A stretch of DNA of 64,000 nt from Rhododendron vialii (GCF_030253575.1 NC_080561.1:35363564-35427563), one strand, 5' to 3'; counted from the first letter of the stretch, positions 34,301-47,062 are shown. Made by a program: numbers and translations. Notes: generated by a model from the sequence alone, not told the origin.

Positions 34301-34963
34301 GGAGAACCATCAGGAAATCTACAGCACAATAAGTCAAAGGACATCTGTTAACAAGAAAGCATAGACGTAATTGAGAACGAAATACAATAAGAAATGTTTC
34401 AAATTGAAAATGCAATCATGGTAATTTCTCGGTTAAGCACCTGACCTGCTCTTCTCGTAAGTAGTAAGTAGACCTGCCAACGGGTGTTTATATCTAACAG
34501 GTTCAAGTGATATTTTCAGACTAGACACATCAAATTTCACTATACAACGAGCAATAAGCAGTTTAAGTGAAGCAACCAAGTATTCATGAAATAAAAATAA
34601 GTAGAAAAGAGATAAAACGCATCAGTTCCAGAAAGATATCAACTAATTGGCGTGAAAATAAAAAAAAACAGGGAAACAAGGATAATGGGGGCAATAACTC
34701 CAATTGCTGAAGGGAAACTTAGAGTAGTACACGTAAAATAAACACGAGCAGAAAGATGAGAAAGTCATAAGTGTACCAGGCTACCAGCAATGAACCAGTT
34801 ATATCAGTTGATGTGGTGGAAGAAGTTCTTGGTTGTGCATTTTGTGTGATGTTGATAAAAGCACCATGACTGAAGATAACCCAACCAAAGGAGCCTGAGT
34901 TTAATGTAGCAACGGACGGACAAATAAAGCTTATGTATATCCCGTTAACTTTCAATATCAGAC
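31334..34963 (-). CDS. Multi-pass membrane protein, C-terminal part, eight exons
   Basis: Eight minus-strand exons join with agreeing phases at GT-AG sites: 34963-34796, 34539-34446, 34344-34213, 34108-34057, 34033-33913, 33081-33023, 31782-31668 and 31368-31334 (TAA). Together they encode about 255 residues. Landmarks are LKISLEPVRYKHPLAGLLTT; hydrophobic spans CAVDFLMVLPLFSATGLV, LTFIFLLGFAPTLSL and EAVFYAALALAFM; a polar loop with NAKEDNMVMNSEERDSQLSD; a second mildly hydrophobic part DMGLMTFVAISDGSATCIEI; and a soluble tail HHAAAMALGLSHLEECEILF ending in EDVGKQFVDNK. I recognise no family. The first listed exon has the weakest donor (gttcat). Upstream exons must exist; the acidic ORF at 36.6 kb may or may not belong. 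Introns hold a Stowaway MITE and a hAT MITE. Confidence 0.65.
32255..32488. mobile_element. Stowaway MITE in an intron of the membrane-protein gene
   Basis: Ends CTCCCTCTGTCCC and GGGACAAAGGGAG, flanked by TA on both sides: the canonical Stowaway (Tc1/mariner) structure, 234 bp. It lies between the exons ending at 33023 and starting at 31782. Confidence 0.93.
33456..33772. mobile_element. hAT-type MITE of the AACGAGCCGAGC family, complete, 317 bp
   Basis: Ends TAGGGTTGCAAACGAGC and GTTCGTTTGCAGCCCTA; flanking 8-mers GCCATGAC (33448-33455) and GCTATGAC (33773-33780) differ by one base. The interior is made of CTCGAGCTCGGC-type words on both strands. It lies in the intron between exons 33913 and 33081 of the membrane-protein gene. 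Partial relatives are at 19917 and 37540. Confidence 0.92.
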
Positions 34964-36086
34964 CTGACCCCAAGAAAACCAAAACTCATGGCTGCGGGAG
35001 CTTATGGCTATCCCCTAAGAGCAAAGATATGAGTTTAATGGGTTTGAGTGAACAAGTAGTCCTTGATAGAGCTCAATGGAGAAAATGGATTCATATAGCC
35101 AACCCCAATTGATTGGGACATAAGACCCGGCTTGGTTTGGTTTATGTATTGTAGAGACTATAAATTAGTCAATAACAAAACTACAAAAGTTGATCTATTA
35201 ACATCTAGTGATGAACATATAATAAGCAAAAAGGCTTGAAGTACCCAGAAATTTCACAGGCTTCATTAAGAGAGCCAAATATGAAGACGTGTGACGGATA
35301 ACCCATGTCAAGGCTCATTGTATATATGAATTGAATTGACTCCTACACCCTCTCTGATAAGTCGCGATAATATTACAGAAGCAAAATCACCATATGTACT
35401 TGACTCACACAGTCACACCAGCAATTGTTTCAAGTAGTTGCCATTATTTGTGCTACTAGAAACTTCAACTACTACTCAAGTTCCCCGTTATGTATTAGTA
35501 TGTCGTAAATTATGGCACAAAACAAACCCACCCTCACCCATGCATACTTGGAATGCAAAAAGTTAGTCATTGGCATGCAAGTATTGCAAGTAAAAAGGAA
35601 GTAAAAACCCTGGTTTTGGCAGAAAAGATTTCCAGAAGGTAACATGCACACGTACACAGACACAAGTAGTTATGTGTGTGTATGTCTTGTCTACAAGAGT
35701 ACACTTGTGCATTAACATTATAATACCAAGGGGTGATTTATGCATTAACATTTTTTTTTTTTTGATAAGTATGCATTAACATTATAATAACACGGGGTGA
35801 TTTTTGTATTTGAGATTTCAAAGGGGATATCTGAAGAAAGCAGTAAGTTAAAAGCTCCAGTCGACAGACAAAGGCTCTAATTGATGAACAAGTACTTGTG
35901 AATCGGGGAATTTCTCGCCATTGTGAGAAGAAATGATTCCAGACGATGAACTCCTCCTTTAAGGTTATTCTTTGTTGGTATCTCCAGTTAATAGATTAAC
36001 AAGACATACTGACCATTAATAAATCTAATACTTGTAAGAACCTCCAGAGTTCCAGACAGACATGCGGACTAGAAAACGAACTACTA

Positions 36087-36638
36087 CTACTTCTCCTCCT
36101 TTCCCTGCTCTTTTTTGTCTATGCGAGCAGATATAGCTAGACAACACTCCACCTTCATCAAGATGCGAAGCGAGAGGGGTATTCTCACCATCGTAATCTT
36201 CCTGTTTTGGCTCTTCCTCTCCCACACACTGTAAGTCTTCTCCCTGACCAGCCCCTCGTCGTCCTCCACAATGTTGACGAGGACGGTTTCGTTGCGGCGG
36301 CGAGGCTTGTGCTTCTCCTGACAATACCTGAGAAATGAAGCCGGAAAGGCCATGGACGAGGGGGTTTTCTCGGGCTTTTTTAGGAACTCAGAGAGATCCA
36401 ACCAGTCTCCGTGGTCGTCGACGTCCATCTCACCAGTGTCAGTACTGTCGAAGTCGGAATCCTCCTCCTCGCTGTTCTCAGAATCCTCGTCGTCGTCCGC
36501 GTTCTCAGAATCATCATCGCCTACTGACTCCTCCTCCTCATACGGTCATACCCCCCCCTCCTTGTCGCCTGACTCCTCCTCCTCCCGGCCCCTCTTATTA
36601 GCCCCGCCGACGTCGTCCAAATCCTCGTGTTTCTCCAT
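36087..36638 (-). pseudogene. Acidic hypothetical protein ORF with one in-frame stop
   Basis: From ATG at 36638 (MEKHEDLDDVGGANKRGREE) the frame runs 30 codons to a TGA at 36546-36548, then continues in the same frame without another stop to 36087: a Glu/Asp/Ser stretch (DDDSENADDDEDSENSEEED), then MDVDDHGDWLDLSEFLKKPE, then a basic part (RYCQEKHKPRRRNETVLVNI) and VWERKSQNRKITMVRI. Either the gene is broken, a short intron removes the stop, or translation starts at the Met at 36428. I recognise no family; the acidic-then-basic pattern suggests a nuclear protein. About 250 bp of its 3' half is duplicated at 27080-27325. An in-frame coding-like segment further down (about 35960-35870, EKFPDSQVLVHQLEPLSVDW) may be another exon of it. 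Confidence 0.45.
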
Positions 36639-36849
36639 CGATCTTCTGAGTTTGAGAGTGAACGGCGGGCGTAATTGTGCCCTAGTTGAGATGTTGGTGT
36701 GGATAATGTATGGGCGGGCTTGGGGCTTAAATATGCGGAGAGGCGCTTTTTGATTGATTGATTGGTTGCGTTTCACACGGACTTGGCACAATTCGAATCT
36801 AAATCTTCCCGTTGGGATTTTTTGAATTTGCTACCGGTGTGCTCATTCA

Positions 36850-37255
36850 ACACGTCCCGTCCAGTATGGGTTACCCTCCAGTCCCGTTCAGTTTGGCATT
36901 TTGTGGGCCCTTTCCCGACCCATAATAATGATCGGAATCGTTCACATTTTAGAGTTCGTTGAGACCAACGACCATACCAAAAATCACGTTAATCGGATAC
37001 CTTTTGATATCATTTCAAAATGTATTAAGTTTTGAAAAAATGTGTTGAAGGGTTGTAATCCTGTGTTTCACACCTTTTTTAGACAACATTAATGCATTTT
37101 GAAATGATATCAAACGGTATCCGATCAAAATGATTTTTGATATGGTCGTTGGTCTCGATTAGCTCTAAAATGTGAACGGTTCCGATCATTGTTGTGGGCC
37201 CTTTCCAAAGACCGAACTAAACGGGATTGGAGGGTAACCCATACACGTCGGGATC
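36850..37255. mobile_element. Foldback element, about 400 bp
   Basis: Left and right halves are inverted copies: TATGGGTTACCCTCCAGTCC against GGATTGGAGGGTAACCCATA, then TTTGTGGGCCC, then GATCGGAATCGTTCACATTT against AATGTGAACGGTTCCGATC, then GAGACCAACGACCATACCAA against TGATATGGTCGTTGGTCTC, closing with TGATATCATTTCAAAATG. The loop is about 45 bp. The inner GAACGGTTTCGATCATTGTTGTG word also occurs at the LINE remnant near 5870. Confidence 0.85.
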
Positions 37256-37539
37256 TGAACATCACTGTGTCGGTTCAAAACCAAGTTTGAATTTACCGTA
37301 TTCAAACTTGTTTTGTAGAAGTAGTATAAAGTTTTTAACGTGATTGAGCAAAGAATTTGGGACGGAAGGAGTATGTTTTATATCTATATTTTATTTTATT
37401 ATATAGATACTTTACAAGAAAATAGCCTCAATTTCAAAATAGTAGTGAAATTTAATAAGTTTTTGAAAAGATTGCGCATTAAGATATCAAATTGAAATAA
37501 GAAGTTATATTATTATTTTAGTATTCCTCTAAAAAGAAA

Positions 37540-37706
37540 ATGAGCCGAGCCGAGCCTTGTCGTGTTCAGGCTTGTTTGTTAAGGTTTTAAACGAACTCGA
37601 GCTCAAGCCGAGCTTCAATAAAAACTTAACGAATTGAGTTCGAACGGGCTCTTTTCTAGCCAAACCGAGCCAAGCTCACGAATAGCTTGGTTCATTTGCA
37701 GCCCTA
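37540..37706. mobile_element. hAT-like MITE of the AACGAGCCGAGC family, 5'-truncated
   Basis: Starts inside GAGCCGAGCCGAGCC words and ends GTTCATTTGCAGCCCTA, the family's right end. The left terminus is missing. Just before it, at about 37355-37372, GGGACGGAAGGAGTA looks like an isolated Stowaway end. Confidence 0.65.
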
Positions 37707-37835
37707 CTTACAAGACACTCAACTCAGTGTATTTCCAAATAACTAACATAGTCGAATAAGTACTGAAACTTCTCGAAGTCTTGAATTAATGTTCGAGTTC
37801 AACTCCTCTCTATGTTTCGAGTTTCTTGCCATCTC

Positions 37836-39129
37836 CCCTCTTTCCCCGTCCAACAAATTAACCATGTGGAGCAATACTCTCAACATTTTGCAGGGGAACC
37901 ATGATCTAGCTAGATATGCTCTTTAGAACGTCATCTCCTAGCCCTTTTGAAGGCACTTCTGGGGCTTGATTCCATCTAAAGCCTCTCTCTTTTTTTGTAC
38001 TTTCGTAGCTTCGGTTTCATTTTTGGGTTAGGAGCTGCTTTATTGTGGTATTGTTGTCTGTTATTCCGTGAATGTTTTGCTAGTTGCTGCTGGTAGTTTT
38101 CTTCTTCGGAATGTACTTGAACCGCTAGATTTACTCTTGTATCGGTGATGTTCGTGTGTTTGTCGAAAAAGAGAGATGATTGCTCCTTTCTAGACTACTA
38201 CACTTCGTGGAACTGTAAATAAGGAATTGTGTTATGGGCCTTGCATTTATTTTGTATTTCCAAATTCCACATATGCTCCCTTGTTACGGTGGAACAGTAG
38301 ATAATAAATACGTACTATTTTCATGTTTCTTTTGAAGTGTAGTTCCAAATATTTCTGCTTAGGAAGTGTTGATGTGATGGTTGTTCCTTTCTTTGGTTTT
38401 CTTTTATCGTATTTCTCAAAATTATGCACGTCGTGCATTATCATATCTTTGCGCAATTATGGTTATCATATCATTGCGCAATTATGGTCTCATTGTCTTA
38501 ATTTTTGTAATCATGAGAGAGAGAGAGAGAGAGAGATGAAAGCTAATTTGCAAATGGCCACTGTTGTGTTGAGGAATTATGGCTGGCTGAAGGAGACTTA
38601 GAATTGCACATATTAACCACTTGAAAACAACGAATCATATAACCGATTGATTCACTATGCGATGGATACACAGCCAAAGTCATTAAATAAAGAACAGATT
38701 ATCGTGAAGTTTGCCGAGGCAAAGTTAGAGAGCTTTAGAAAGCCAATGGAAAATACCATTGGGCATTGACCTAGCCAGGTTCTAATTCAAGCAAGTTATT
38801 AAACAGTATGCTTGAACAGAATTCAAAGGGTTAAAATGGCTTGTGACCCGGGTATCAGTATCAGATGCGGCCCTAAGGAAAAACATATGCAGCGCTCATG
38901 CATGCATCCTGATAGCCATGTATGTGTGATGGTGTCGGGCTGGAGTTTATGGGGCAACAGAAACGATATTCCGCAAAATAATAGTAGCAAGAGCCAGACG
39001 AAGGTAACTAGAAGGCCGAGCAGATGCTTTATTCGTTTGTGTAAACCAAGGGATCAATGTTACACACAAAACAAAATTTGAAAAAAAATTTGTAGTCTTG
39101 GATTATTCCACCAGATGTGGGTATGTGTA
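37836..39129. other. Gene-poor stretch
   Basis: AT-rich DNA with a (GA)10 tract at about 38516-38536 and a short direct repeat (ATCATATC-TTGCGCAATTATGG twice near 38442-38487). No gene is recognised. Confidence 0.4.
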
Positions 39130-39400
39130 GAACGGTAGAAGTTAATTTCGAAGCCTCTCTTTGTGAAGAGGTTGACAGCAGCTTTGGTCTGGGCCCTGGG
39201 TGGTGGTGTTAGAGATGACTTTGGTCAGTTTACTGGGGCCATGGCGAGAAGAACTGTAGCAGTTGAAACTAATTTGGAGGCAAAAAGTATGGTGGCCTTG
39301 AGGGCATTCAATTTGCGAAAGGGAAAAATTGTTCTGAGCAATTCCTTGAGGGCTCTGAGTTAGCGGAATTCCAAAAAGCTATCAGTAGCATTTTCATTAG
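39130..39400 (+). mobile_element. RNase H-like (RVT_3) fragment of a retroelement
   Basis: The plus strand reads VEVNFEASLCEEVDSSFGLG, then RDDFGQFTGAMARRTV and LEAKSMVALRAFNL, matching the start, the RD.G motif and the LEAEa.A...Al helix of the plant RVT_3 RNase H domain found at the end of many LINEs. It is a short broken piece without the rest of the element. Confidence 0.65.
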
Positions 39401-40377
39401 TTTGGCTCCGTGCGTGGCGGACGCGGATCCTCTGTCCTAGTTCCCTGTCCTAGTGCTAGAAAGATGACACCTGTCCACAACACAAAAAATGCATAGACTA
39501 AGCTACACTGAATTTGTCCTCTCTTTCTCTGCCGAATGGATTCCTGTTTTCTCTCCCCCAAATTCTCCACCTCCCTGCTTAATTCCCCATCTCCTTCCTT
39601 TCCTCTGTTCCTGTACCACCACCACGACGTCCTTCCTCTTATCAACCCAGACCACAGTTGGAGAAAAGAACCCTAATCAAGAAATTGAAAACATAATCCT
39701 AACAACCAAACTCTCCAGAAATAGAGGCTTTGCAATGTTAGCGAGCTAGTACGCCTCAAATGTAATTGGGCAGCTCCCCAGCTAGCATTCGATCTCTGCT
39801 GAAAGGTAGGTTTATATGTTGTTGGTGTTATGGATAAGCTCAGGTCGCTTTATGAACTAAGTACCCTGACAATGTTCATGGTCAAGGTCTACAATTAGTA
39901 CTGAATCAGAGGAGGAGGAGGAGGAGGAGGAGCAGCAAACTACAACTCTTTTATTTTATCACCAAATTACTTTTTATGCTCCAGTCCAAATGAAATCTTT
40001 GCTTTCCAAAAGAGAAGAAAAGAAAACAAGATTTGACAGTTAGAGAAGCACAACCAAATGAATTCAGAATCAGAAAAAATGTGGATCGAAGTTGAAAAAC
40101 GTAATGTGTGGACAAAAAAAAAAACACGAGTTGTTTGATATTTTTTCGTCTTTAGTGAATTTTTTTTGCCATAAATTTTTACATTTTAGACTCCTTTTGT
40201 CAAGACGGATGATTAATTCAAAAAATAATACATGAATTCATCAAAAATTTGGAAAAGATGACAAAAATACCGAAATGAAAAATACCAAAAATACTAGCAT
40301 GAAGTCACCCCAAGAGTAAAGACACACGTACAAATATTGTTTCTTCTTTAAATTAATGACAGTTACTCCTTTCGGGG
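39401..40377. other. Gene-poor stretch
   Basis: Contains an AGG trinucleotide run at about 39911-39932 and AT-rich sequence with words of the local foldback MITEs (near 40150-40215). From 40378 to about 40500 a GGGGATGGCAATTTCCCC block recalls another hAT-like family. No gene is supported. Confidence 0.4.
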
Positions 40378-40759
40378 ATGGCAATTTCCCCACATGCAAT
40401 GGATATCCACCCCGCCCGCCCATATGGAAGCGGGGTTTATCCAAACTTTTTACCAATAGTAGCGGGTATGCTAAGATTTAAAGAAAAGCCGCTCGGGTAT
40501 GTATGATTTTGTAATTCCCAACCTCAAATACCATACACGCTCCGAACCCGGTTATACATACTACATCTATATAATAAAATAGAGCTGTGTTTGAATCCAA
40601 TAGATAACCAACGCTCGAGATTTGTCCCCTTTTTCTGCATAAATCTCCACCCTCCATTCTACAAAATGGCATGCCATAAATACCTAATCTATCCGAGGGC
40701 TATCCTAAATGAAATTTTGGTAAAATTTTGATTCGATTTTCCAAATTTGAAACGTAGAT

Positions 40760-41067
40760 TGTGGAAACCCTAGCCCCATACCTCATGCTCCCCGTTCTCC
40801 CTCAGACTCCATCTCCCTCTCTTCGATCGCTCTTCTAGCACCACCGACCGGCGCGACGAGTCACCATCGGAACTACCACCGTTCGAGGCTCTCAGGGCTC
40901 TCTCTCTCTATCTGTATCTTCCGTCGCTTCCCTTGCCTCATCTACCACCATGTATTCATGTAAGCCAAAATCTCCCTTCAATCCACCACCACCAACCCAA
41001 CACCAGCAGGCACCGTATCGCCTCTTCATCAGCGGCACCAGTCCTCTCCATCACCGCACCACCTCTC

Positions 41068-41140
<73 letters not shown>

Positions 41141-43031
41141 GTGCGTCAAAGATGGTGATGGATTTTTTGGAAAATCCCAAACCCCAATCCTCGAACTCTG
41201 AAATTCATAACCGTAAACCCACTGTTTGTATATATAAAGTATCCAGATTTTTTATTTGAAGAGAAAAAAATTAGCTACAACGATCAGATTACTTATGGTT
41301 TCTTGATTTGGACTTTGATTTCAGCCAAAATTTGGTCTCCCCAGAGTTAGATTGGGGATTGATGTATGGAGTTGTTTACAGGCGAAGTTGACCTATCTAG
41401 GGATGGTAAGTAGTTTTGATTATTATTTCTTTTAAGGCAAAAAAAATTAGCCAATATGCATATATTTTTGAAGTTCTGCAGTTGTTTTAAAGTTTTACTT
41501 GCAATTTGTTGAATTTTTTGTATCAATATTGTTCTGCCCATCATTTACGTTATTGTTCCCATCTCTCACAACTTATTAGCAATAGAAATGTTAATGCTAT
41601 TGTTCAAAAGGTATATGGACCCATTAATGCGAATTTGATTTCCTGGACTTCTCTTCTATCTATGTGAAAAATGGCCACGACTGTGTTCTTAGGATATGTT
41701 TTTTGGCGTTTCTGAACATGTACTTCAATTGCTTTCTAAGTGTTTGATGAAATGTACCAACTACAATAGCATTTTGCTTTCGTTCATTTTTTTTGTATAG
41801 TTATTTTCCAGAATCTTCGGCAGAATCGGCCCCTCACTTTAAACCAATTTTACCAAAATCTTATGAATTTGAGGTACGCAAGAACCATTCCTTTTTCCCT
41901 CATAGTTATCATTCCAAGTTGGCTGACATTGAGATTTAGTCTATCCATATTGGTTCTTGGTTTATTTCATATATTGTTCACGTCGCAATTTAGGTCTTTT
42001 TGTTAGGTTTTGGATTAGCAGTGCTTAGATGGGTAGAGAAGAGGCATATCTTTGTATCGTAACCTTATCTCTAATCTAAATATATATACACACACGTACT
42101 GAGAATTACACTGATGCTTGCTCTATTGCACAATTACAAAAGTTTACCCCTAACTGAAATCTATTCTAATTCCACGTGATTCTAATATATAAAGCTTACC
42201 TCTAATGGAATTTACTCTTTAAGTGATTCCCTTTTCCATGTCTGTTCGTGGGAAAGAAAAAAGAAAGAAAGAAAAATTTCTTAGGACCTTATGGCCTTAC
42301 CAAAGTAGAAATGTTCAGAAGGCCCATGGCAATTATCAGCAAGGAGAGCGCGCGCACACACACACAAACCCAGTGATTGTTTGCATGATTCAATATTGGA
42401 ATTGGTTGTCAGATGAAATATGCTGCTCATTAACTCATCTTTGCCCATGTAAACTCTATTTCAAGTTGTCAATGTGGTTTATGGGAAAAGATTTTGCCTC
42501 TTTTTTTGATTATTTTCTGAAGTCCATCTTTTTACTAATGGCTCCTTCATTAAGTCTCCCATTGCACATGATTCTCCCGCAATCAATTCTATGGATTTTG
42601 TTTTGGGGGCTCTTTGTTAAAAGTTGATTTTTACCTTAAAAGTTGTAAAATAACATCGCAACTGATTTATTTCCATATGTATGTTTCGCTATTTTGTTTC
42701 ATGTTTGAACCGAAATCTGTTTTAGTGGCAAGATCTGATTTCCACTATTACTATATAATTAGAGCAATATGATCAACTTCTTTTGTTTGTGATTTCTGAG
42801 TTATATGTTCAGATAAATTCAATGGCTGCATCGATGCCGTAGAGGTAAAGGAAAATCTATGTGCATAATTTATGGGGCTTAGAGGTTAATGCTATTTTGA
42901 ATACAATAGACCAGTGCATTTTAGTTATCGAATAGAGCTACTCTTTACTTTTCTCTTTTCAAAAGATTTGCAGGCTCAAACTTTCAAACGAGGTGAGGAC
43001 CAAAATTCTACCTGAGGGGCTGCAAACCCAG
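40760..43031 (+). other. Possible transcribed region, coding status unclear
   Basis: 40760-41070 is CT-rich and reads like a plant 5' leader (GAAACCCTAGCC). It is followed by a long CT tract and a short frame MVMDFLENPKPQSSNSEIHN near 41151. A possible exon at about 42970-43030 (LSNEVRTKILPEGLQTQ) ends before gtacag. These pieces do not join into a recognisable protein. A degraded gene or a non-coding transcript are both possible. Confidence 0.25.
41072..41138. repeat. (CT)n microsatellite, about 67 bp
   Basis: Uninterrupted CT repeat, the longest in the window along with the TC tract at 2930. Confidence 0.97.
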
Positions 43032-45561
43032 GTACAGTAAATTATGTTTCAACTTAAATTCAATTCTTATTGTAATCAATATTAGTAAATTCGTTTTCTC
43101 CTTTTTGTGTTAACTGCATTTGTGTGTTACATTGGATGGACCTCTACACACGTTTTATTTGTATGGGCGACTGTTTAAGTCTTGGTTTAATGTTTACCTC
43201 AACTCCAGCTACGTATTTATTGACCCGACTTTGTATCGAATCATACTTTTTGAGTTCTCTACTTAATGAGGTTTACAATATTGAAGAGTTCTATATGAGA
43301 TATATTCATTTATTGTGACAAAGAGGTTAGATGGTTGTCGGCTCAACAAATAGTATGTCATTACTCATTAGTTATGAACATGCAATATGCCTCACAGAAA
43401 AAGAACAAAAAAAAAAAAACAGAGATCTTTTCCTCTTCATTTGACCGTGGTTATATACAATGAACTGAAAGTTTCAAACGAAAAAAGAAGAGGGGAAAGT
43501 GAGAAATAAATAGTATATTTGGCACAGGCCATTACTGTGATCCATTTTTTGACTTCATTTTCCTTTTAGGACCTCTGAAGTTTCGACGCAGCTGGCTTTG
43601 AAAGTAGCTCAGTTTTGATTGTAATCATTTGTTGCTACGTAGCACGCACAGAGACATGAATACAAATTTGGGATTTCTAAAAAGATGATGAGACGGATTA
43701 ATTTACTAGCTATCAAAAAAGTAGCAGTCTACTTTTATTTTAGTTTACATAAACCAGTGCATAGCAGTCTACTTTTAGTATGCTAATGTCTAATTATCAA
43801 AAGTAGTAAGTATGAAGGGCAGTAGGTCATGTCATACTTTGCTCAATGGGCTGGAGGAATTGGATAAATATTTAAGGCACACTTGTGTTTTCTACCTCTG
43901 AAGTATCACAGCATCATTAACATTGAGTTAGAAACTTCTTTGTTTTTTTAGTTGAAGTTTGTAGTATCTACTTAACTGGTATGATTAGGTACCCTCATTG
44001 AAAAAAGTTTATCTTTCTGGGTAAGTTGATTTCGGAATGGCATGTGGTGTTAATCTTTTTGAATTTTCGTTTTCATGAGTTGGGGTTTGAAGAAACTTAC
44101 CTTGAGTACCTGCTTCTATTGTGCTTCACAACATAGTTTCCTGCGGTTCTAATCATCAATTCTTTTGAGATATTTGGACTCACCTCTTTGTATCTTTCTT
44201 TTGATTCATTGGCTCGATAGTCTCGGTTTACATTCAATAGTGCTATTGTTTGAAGCATAAGGAAGCACTGCATGCCTTTTTCTTTTTCTTGTATGCATTT
44301 GGACTTGACCATAATCTAAACATGGATACTTCAACTTATATATGTACAAATGCAAAGGAATGATGTGTGCAATTCTATAAGAGTGACTTAAATACCCCAC
44401 TCACAACTTGGATGCATGAAAATAAAGAATAAGTACCAATGTGTATTTCCTTGGTGTATTCTCTTTCCGATCACCCTATTTCATGTTTGAAATGAAAGAA
44501 ATAGGAATATTGTTTATCTATCTTGGTCTTTGGCATGCTACATTTAGGACTGTGGACAAAATTATTTCATCATTTAGTCTATGATAAAAATTATTACTAC
44601 AAAAAATTGTTGTTAGTTGCTGTTTATAGGTCCCTGAATTTCTATTAGTGTTGATATTATTTTCGTAGTTCAAAAACATTCCTCCTACTTTGTAATCTTT
44701 GACCAATGCTTTTTTTATGCTGTCTTAAGATTTCTTTTACATGTGAATTCATACAGGAGAACTCAGCTTTGACATCCACATCAATGAGTCTCAATGAAGG
44801 AGACTAACTTGGTCACGGTAAATATGCAAGTGCATATGGAAGAAAGAAATGTAACAAATACCTTTCTTTTTTGGTGAAACTATGAATAGGCCTCTGAATA
44901 CATAATCATTATTCTTGAACCTTATACCTCGGAAACTAGGGCTTTGTGGCATACATATTTGTAGTTTTTTTAGAGAGTTTTTGGTACGACATGGCTTGCC
45001 GAAACCCGCAATAGTTTGCATATTGCTATATAATCTTTTTTTTTTCTGCTTTCTTTTGCATTCTTATTTTAGTTGACTTTCTTTTTCCATAGTTTGGTTT
45101 TATTTGGAAACTCGGGATCGATTGTGGTACCAATGCTGCCATGCATACAAATTTGAACATTGTTGAGGTTGCTATGTGAACAGTAATTATAGTTGGATTT
45201 ATATATTTGTGAGATATTAGTTGGAATGAATTGTTTAGAAGTGTGCAACTATTACTCCCTTTGTGCTTCATCTCCATTTAACAGTCTCTCTTATATGCGT
45301 TTGAGTTTGTGTATGCAAAAGTTAGAGATTGACAAATTGTTTGTCTTTATTTGTTGATTCAAGTTAACCATATCAATCGATATGATAAGTTATTGTTTTT
45401 CGCATATTTGAATTTGTTGGACAGTGGATTGTGAGTTTATGTATTGCACATGAGTTCAGTATTTTTTTTGTGCTGATTGTTTGAGCCATATATCGGATGC
45501 GACTTCAATATTTATTTGCATGTGCTCAAGTTGTGCCTTCAGGCACGGGCATGCGCTAGTC

Positions 45562-45564
<3 letters not shown>
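43032..45564. other. Gene-poor AT-rich stretch
   Basis: No domain, splice pattern or transposon end that I can support. Short open frames here show no family motif. Confidence 0.4.

Positions 45565-45628
<64 letters not shown>
45565..45628. repeat. (AT)n microsatellite, about 64 bp
   Basis: About 32 TA units; a perfect palindrome that can extrude a hairpin. It follows ACGGGCATGCGCTAGT. To its right, 45640-46290 is AT-rich with a GGGGATGGCG/CCCCCGATAC block (about 45840-45990) resembling the hAT-like piece at 40378. Confidence 0.97.
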
Positions 45629-45633
<5 letters not shown>

Positions 45634-46293
45634 CACATAGGAATATAAATTGAGTATAAATCCTGTGTATATTAATATAAGTAAAAATTACCTCCTTAAT
45701 TAGCAAATCTTATTAATTACTTATAGACTATTTAATATCCTAGGAATATCAATTGAGATTATATGTTTTTAAATAGAAGTATCGATTTTAATTTCATTCT
45801 TGACTGCTTATATATTTATGGTTTGGATATGGGTTTATTCGGGGAAACTCCGATCCGCATCGAGAGGCGGTTTGATTTTTTATCTTATATCTACGATCAG
45901 GGCAGGGATGGCGAAAGACCCTCTAATTGAGGATTGGGTATGGAATAGGGTCCCCCGATACATACCCGTTGCCATCCTATCGTTTCCTATATTTTCTCCT
46001 ATGTTCTCTCCACTACTCCCGTTAGAAAGCAAACCCCTTGTAGTAACATGTGTATGTATTCATTTAATAAAACTCTCTGTTCAATATTCCCATTAATCCT
46101 CTGATTTATCTTAACAGCGCTGCTAAGATAATCTGTAACCCGCATTTCTTTCGGACCTATTTCGGATCATACAAAGGTATCTAATCTTACTCCATCCATT
46201 CCACTTTAAGAATGTTTTTATACTCTCGTTAAGACAAAAGATATGCTGTAAAAATTGAACCCGAATTTTATTAAAAGGAAACAACTTAAAAAA

Positions 46294-46616
46294 AGGCGCT
46301 GCTATTTGCAGCCTTTTATTTTCTTCCATAACCCACTACATTTCGGTAAATGATTGTTGAAAATCATACATAACATTTCGGTAAATAGCTGTTGAAAACA
46401 AGATTATATTTCGGTAACTACATGTCGAAAATATGTTCAACTTTTGGTAAACAACTGCTGAACATATATTTTCGGTAATTAGCTGTTGAAAAAAATAGTA
46501 TATTTCGGTAATTGGATGCTGAAAATATATCTCAATTTCGGTAACTAGCTGTCGAGTATAATTGAAAATTTTAACGAGGTATGGGAAAAAATAAAGGGCT
46601 GCGAATAGCGGCGCCT
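46294..46616. mobile_element. MITE copy 2 with internal hairpin array, 323 bp
   Basis: Same element as 29176-29497 in the same orientation. Ends AGGCGCTGCTATTTGCAGCC and GGCTGCGAATAGCGGCGCCT; flanking 8-mers TTAAAAAA and CTAAAAAA (7 of 8 equal) support an 8-bp target duplication. The tandem TTTCGGTAA...GAAA units are conserved between the copies. Confidence 0.88.
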
Positions 46617-47062
46617 CTAAAAAATTGTGCCAAAAAGCCCCTTAAAAAGTTTGTCTAAAGAGGCCCCTCAATTTCAGTTGTCTGACTGTTGGGCTGTATC
46701 TACTTCCCCTCCACTTCTCAATCACTCCACCCCTACTTAAAACAGAGCACTAGTAGAGATTCTCCAAATCCCAATCTGATTAGAACAAAATTACATTGAA
46801 GAGATTGGCTTATTTACAGAGCCGTGAATAAGTCGTTTGCGGAGCTACACAATCTCAGCCATCCGTTTCAGCATTGGACGGTCCGGATTTTAAAAAAATT
46901 ATTCTCGGGAAGAGTTTAACTCTTTGTGCGAATAGTTTTTTTTTAAATCCGGAATTGGACGCACGTGATTTGGATCCGTAAACGTTTATTCATGGAAAAC
47001 TCCGTAATAAAGTTTTCCATTGAAATCCCACTTCTTTCATGTTTAGGGAACCCTTTCTGTTT

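Noticed and set aside
36335-36753. Ser-rich 133-aa and Pro/Arg-rich 88-aa plus-strand proteins
   Set aside because: Antisense of the acidic GAG/GAC/GAT codons of the minus-strand ORF.
40933-41259. Leu-Ser repeat and Arg-Glu repeat proteins
   Set aside because: Translation of the CT microsatellite; no family features on either side.
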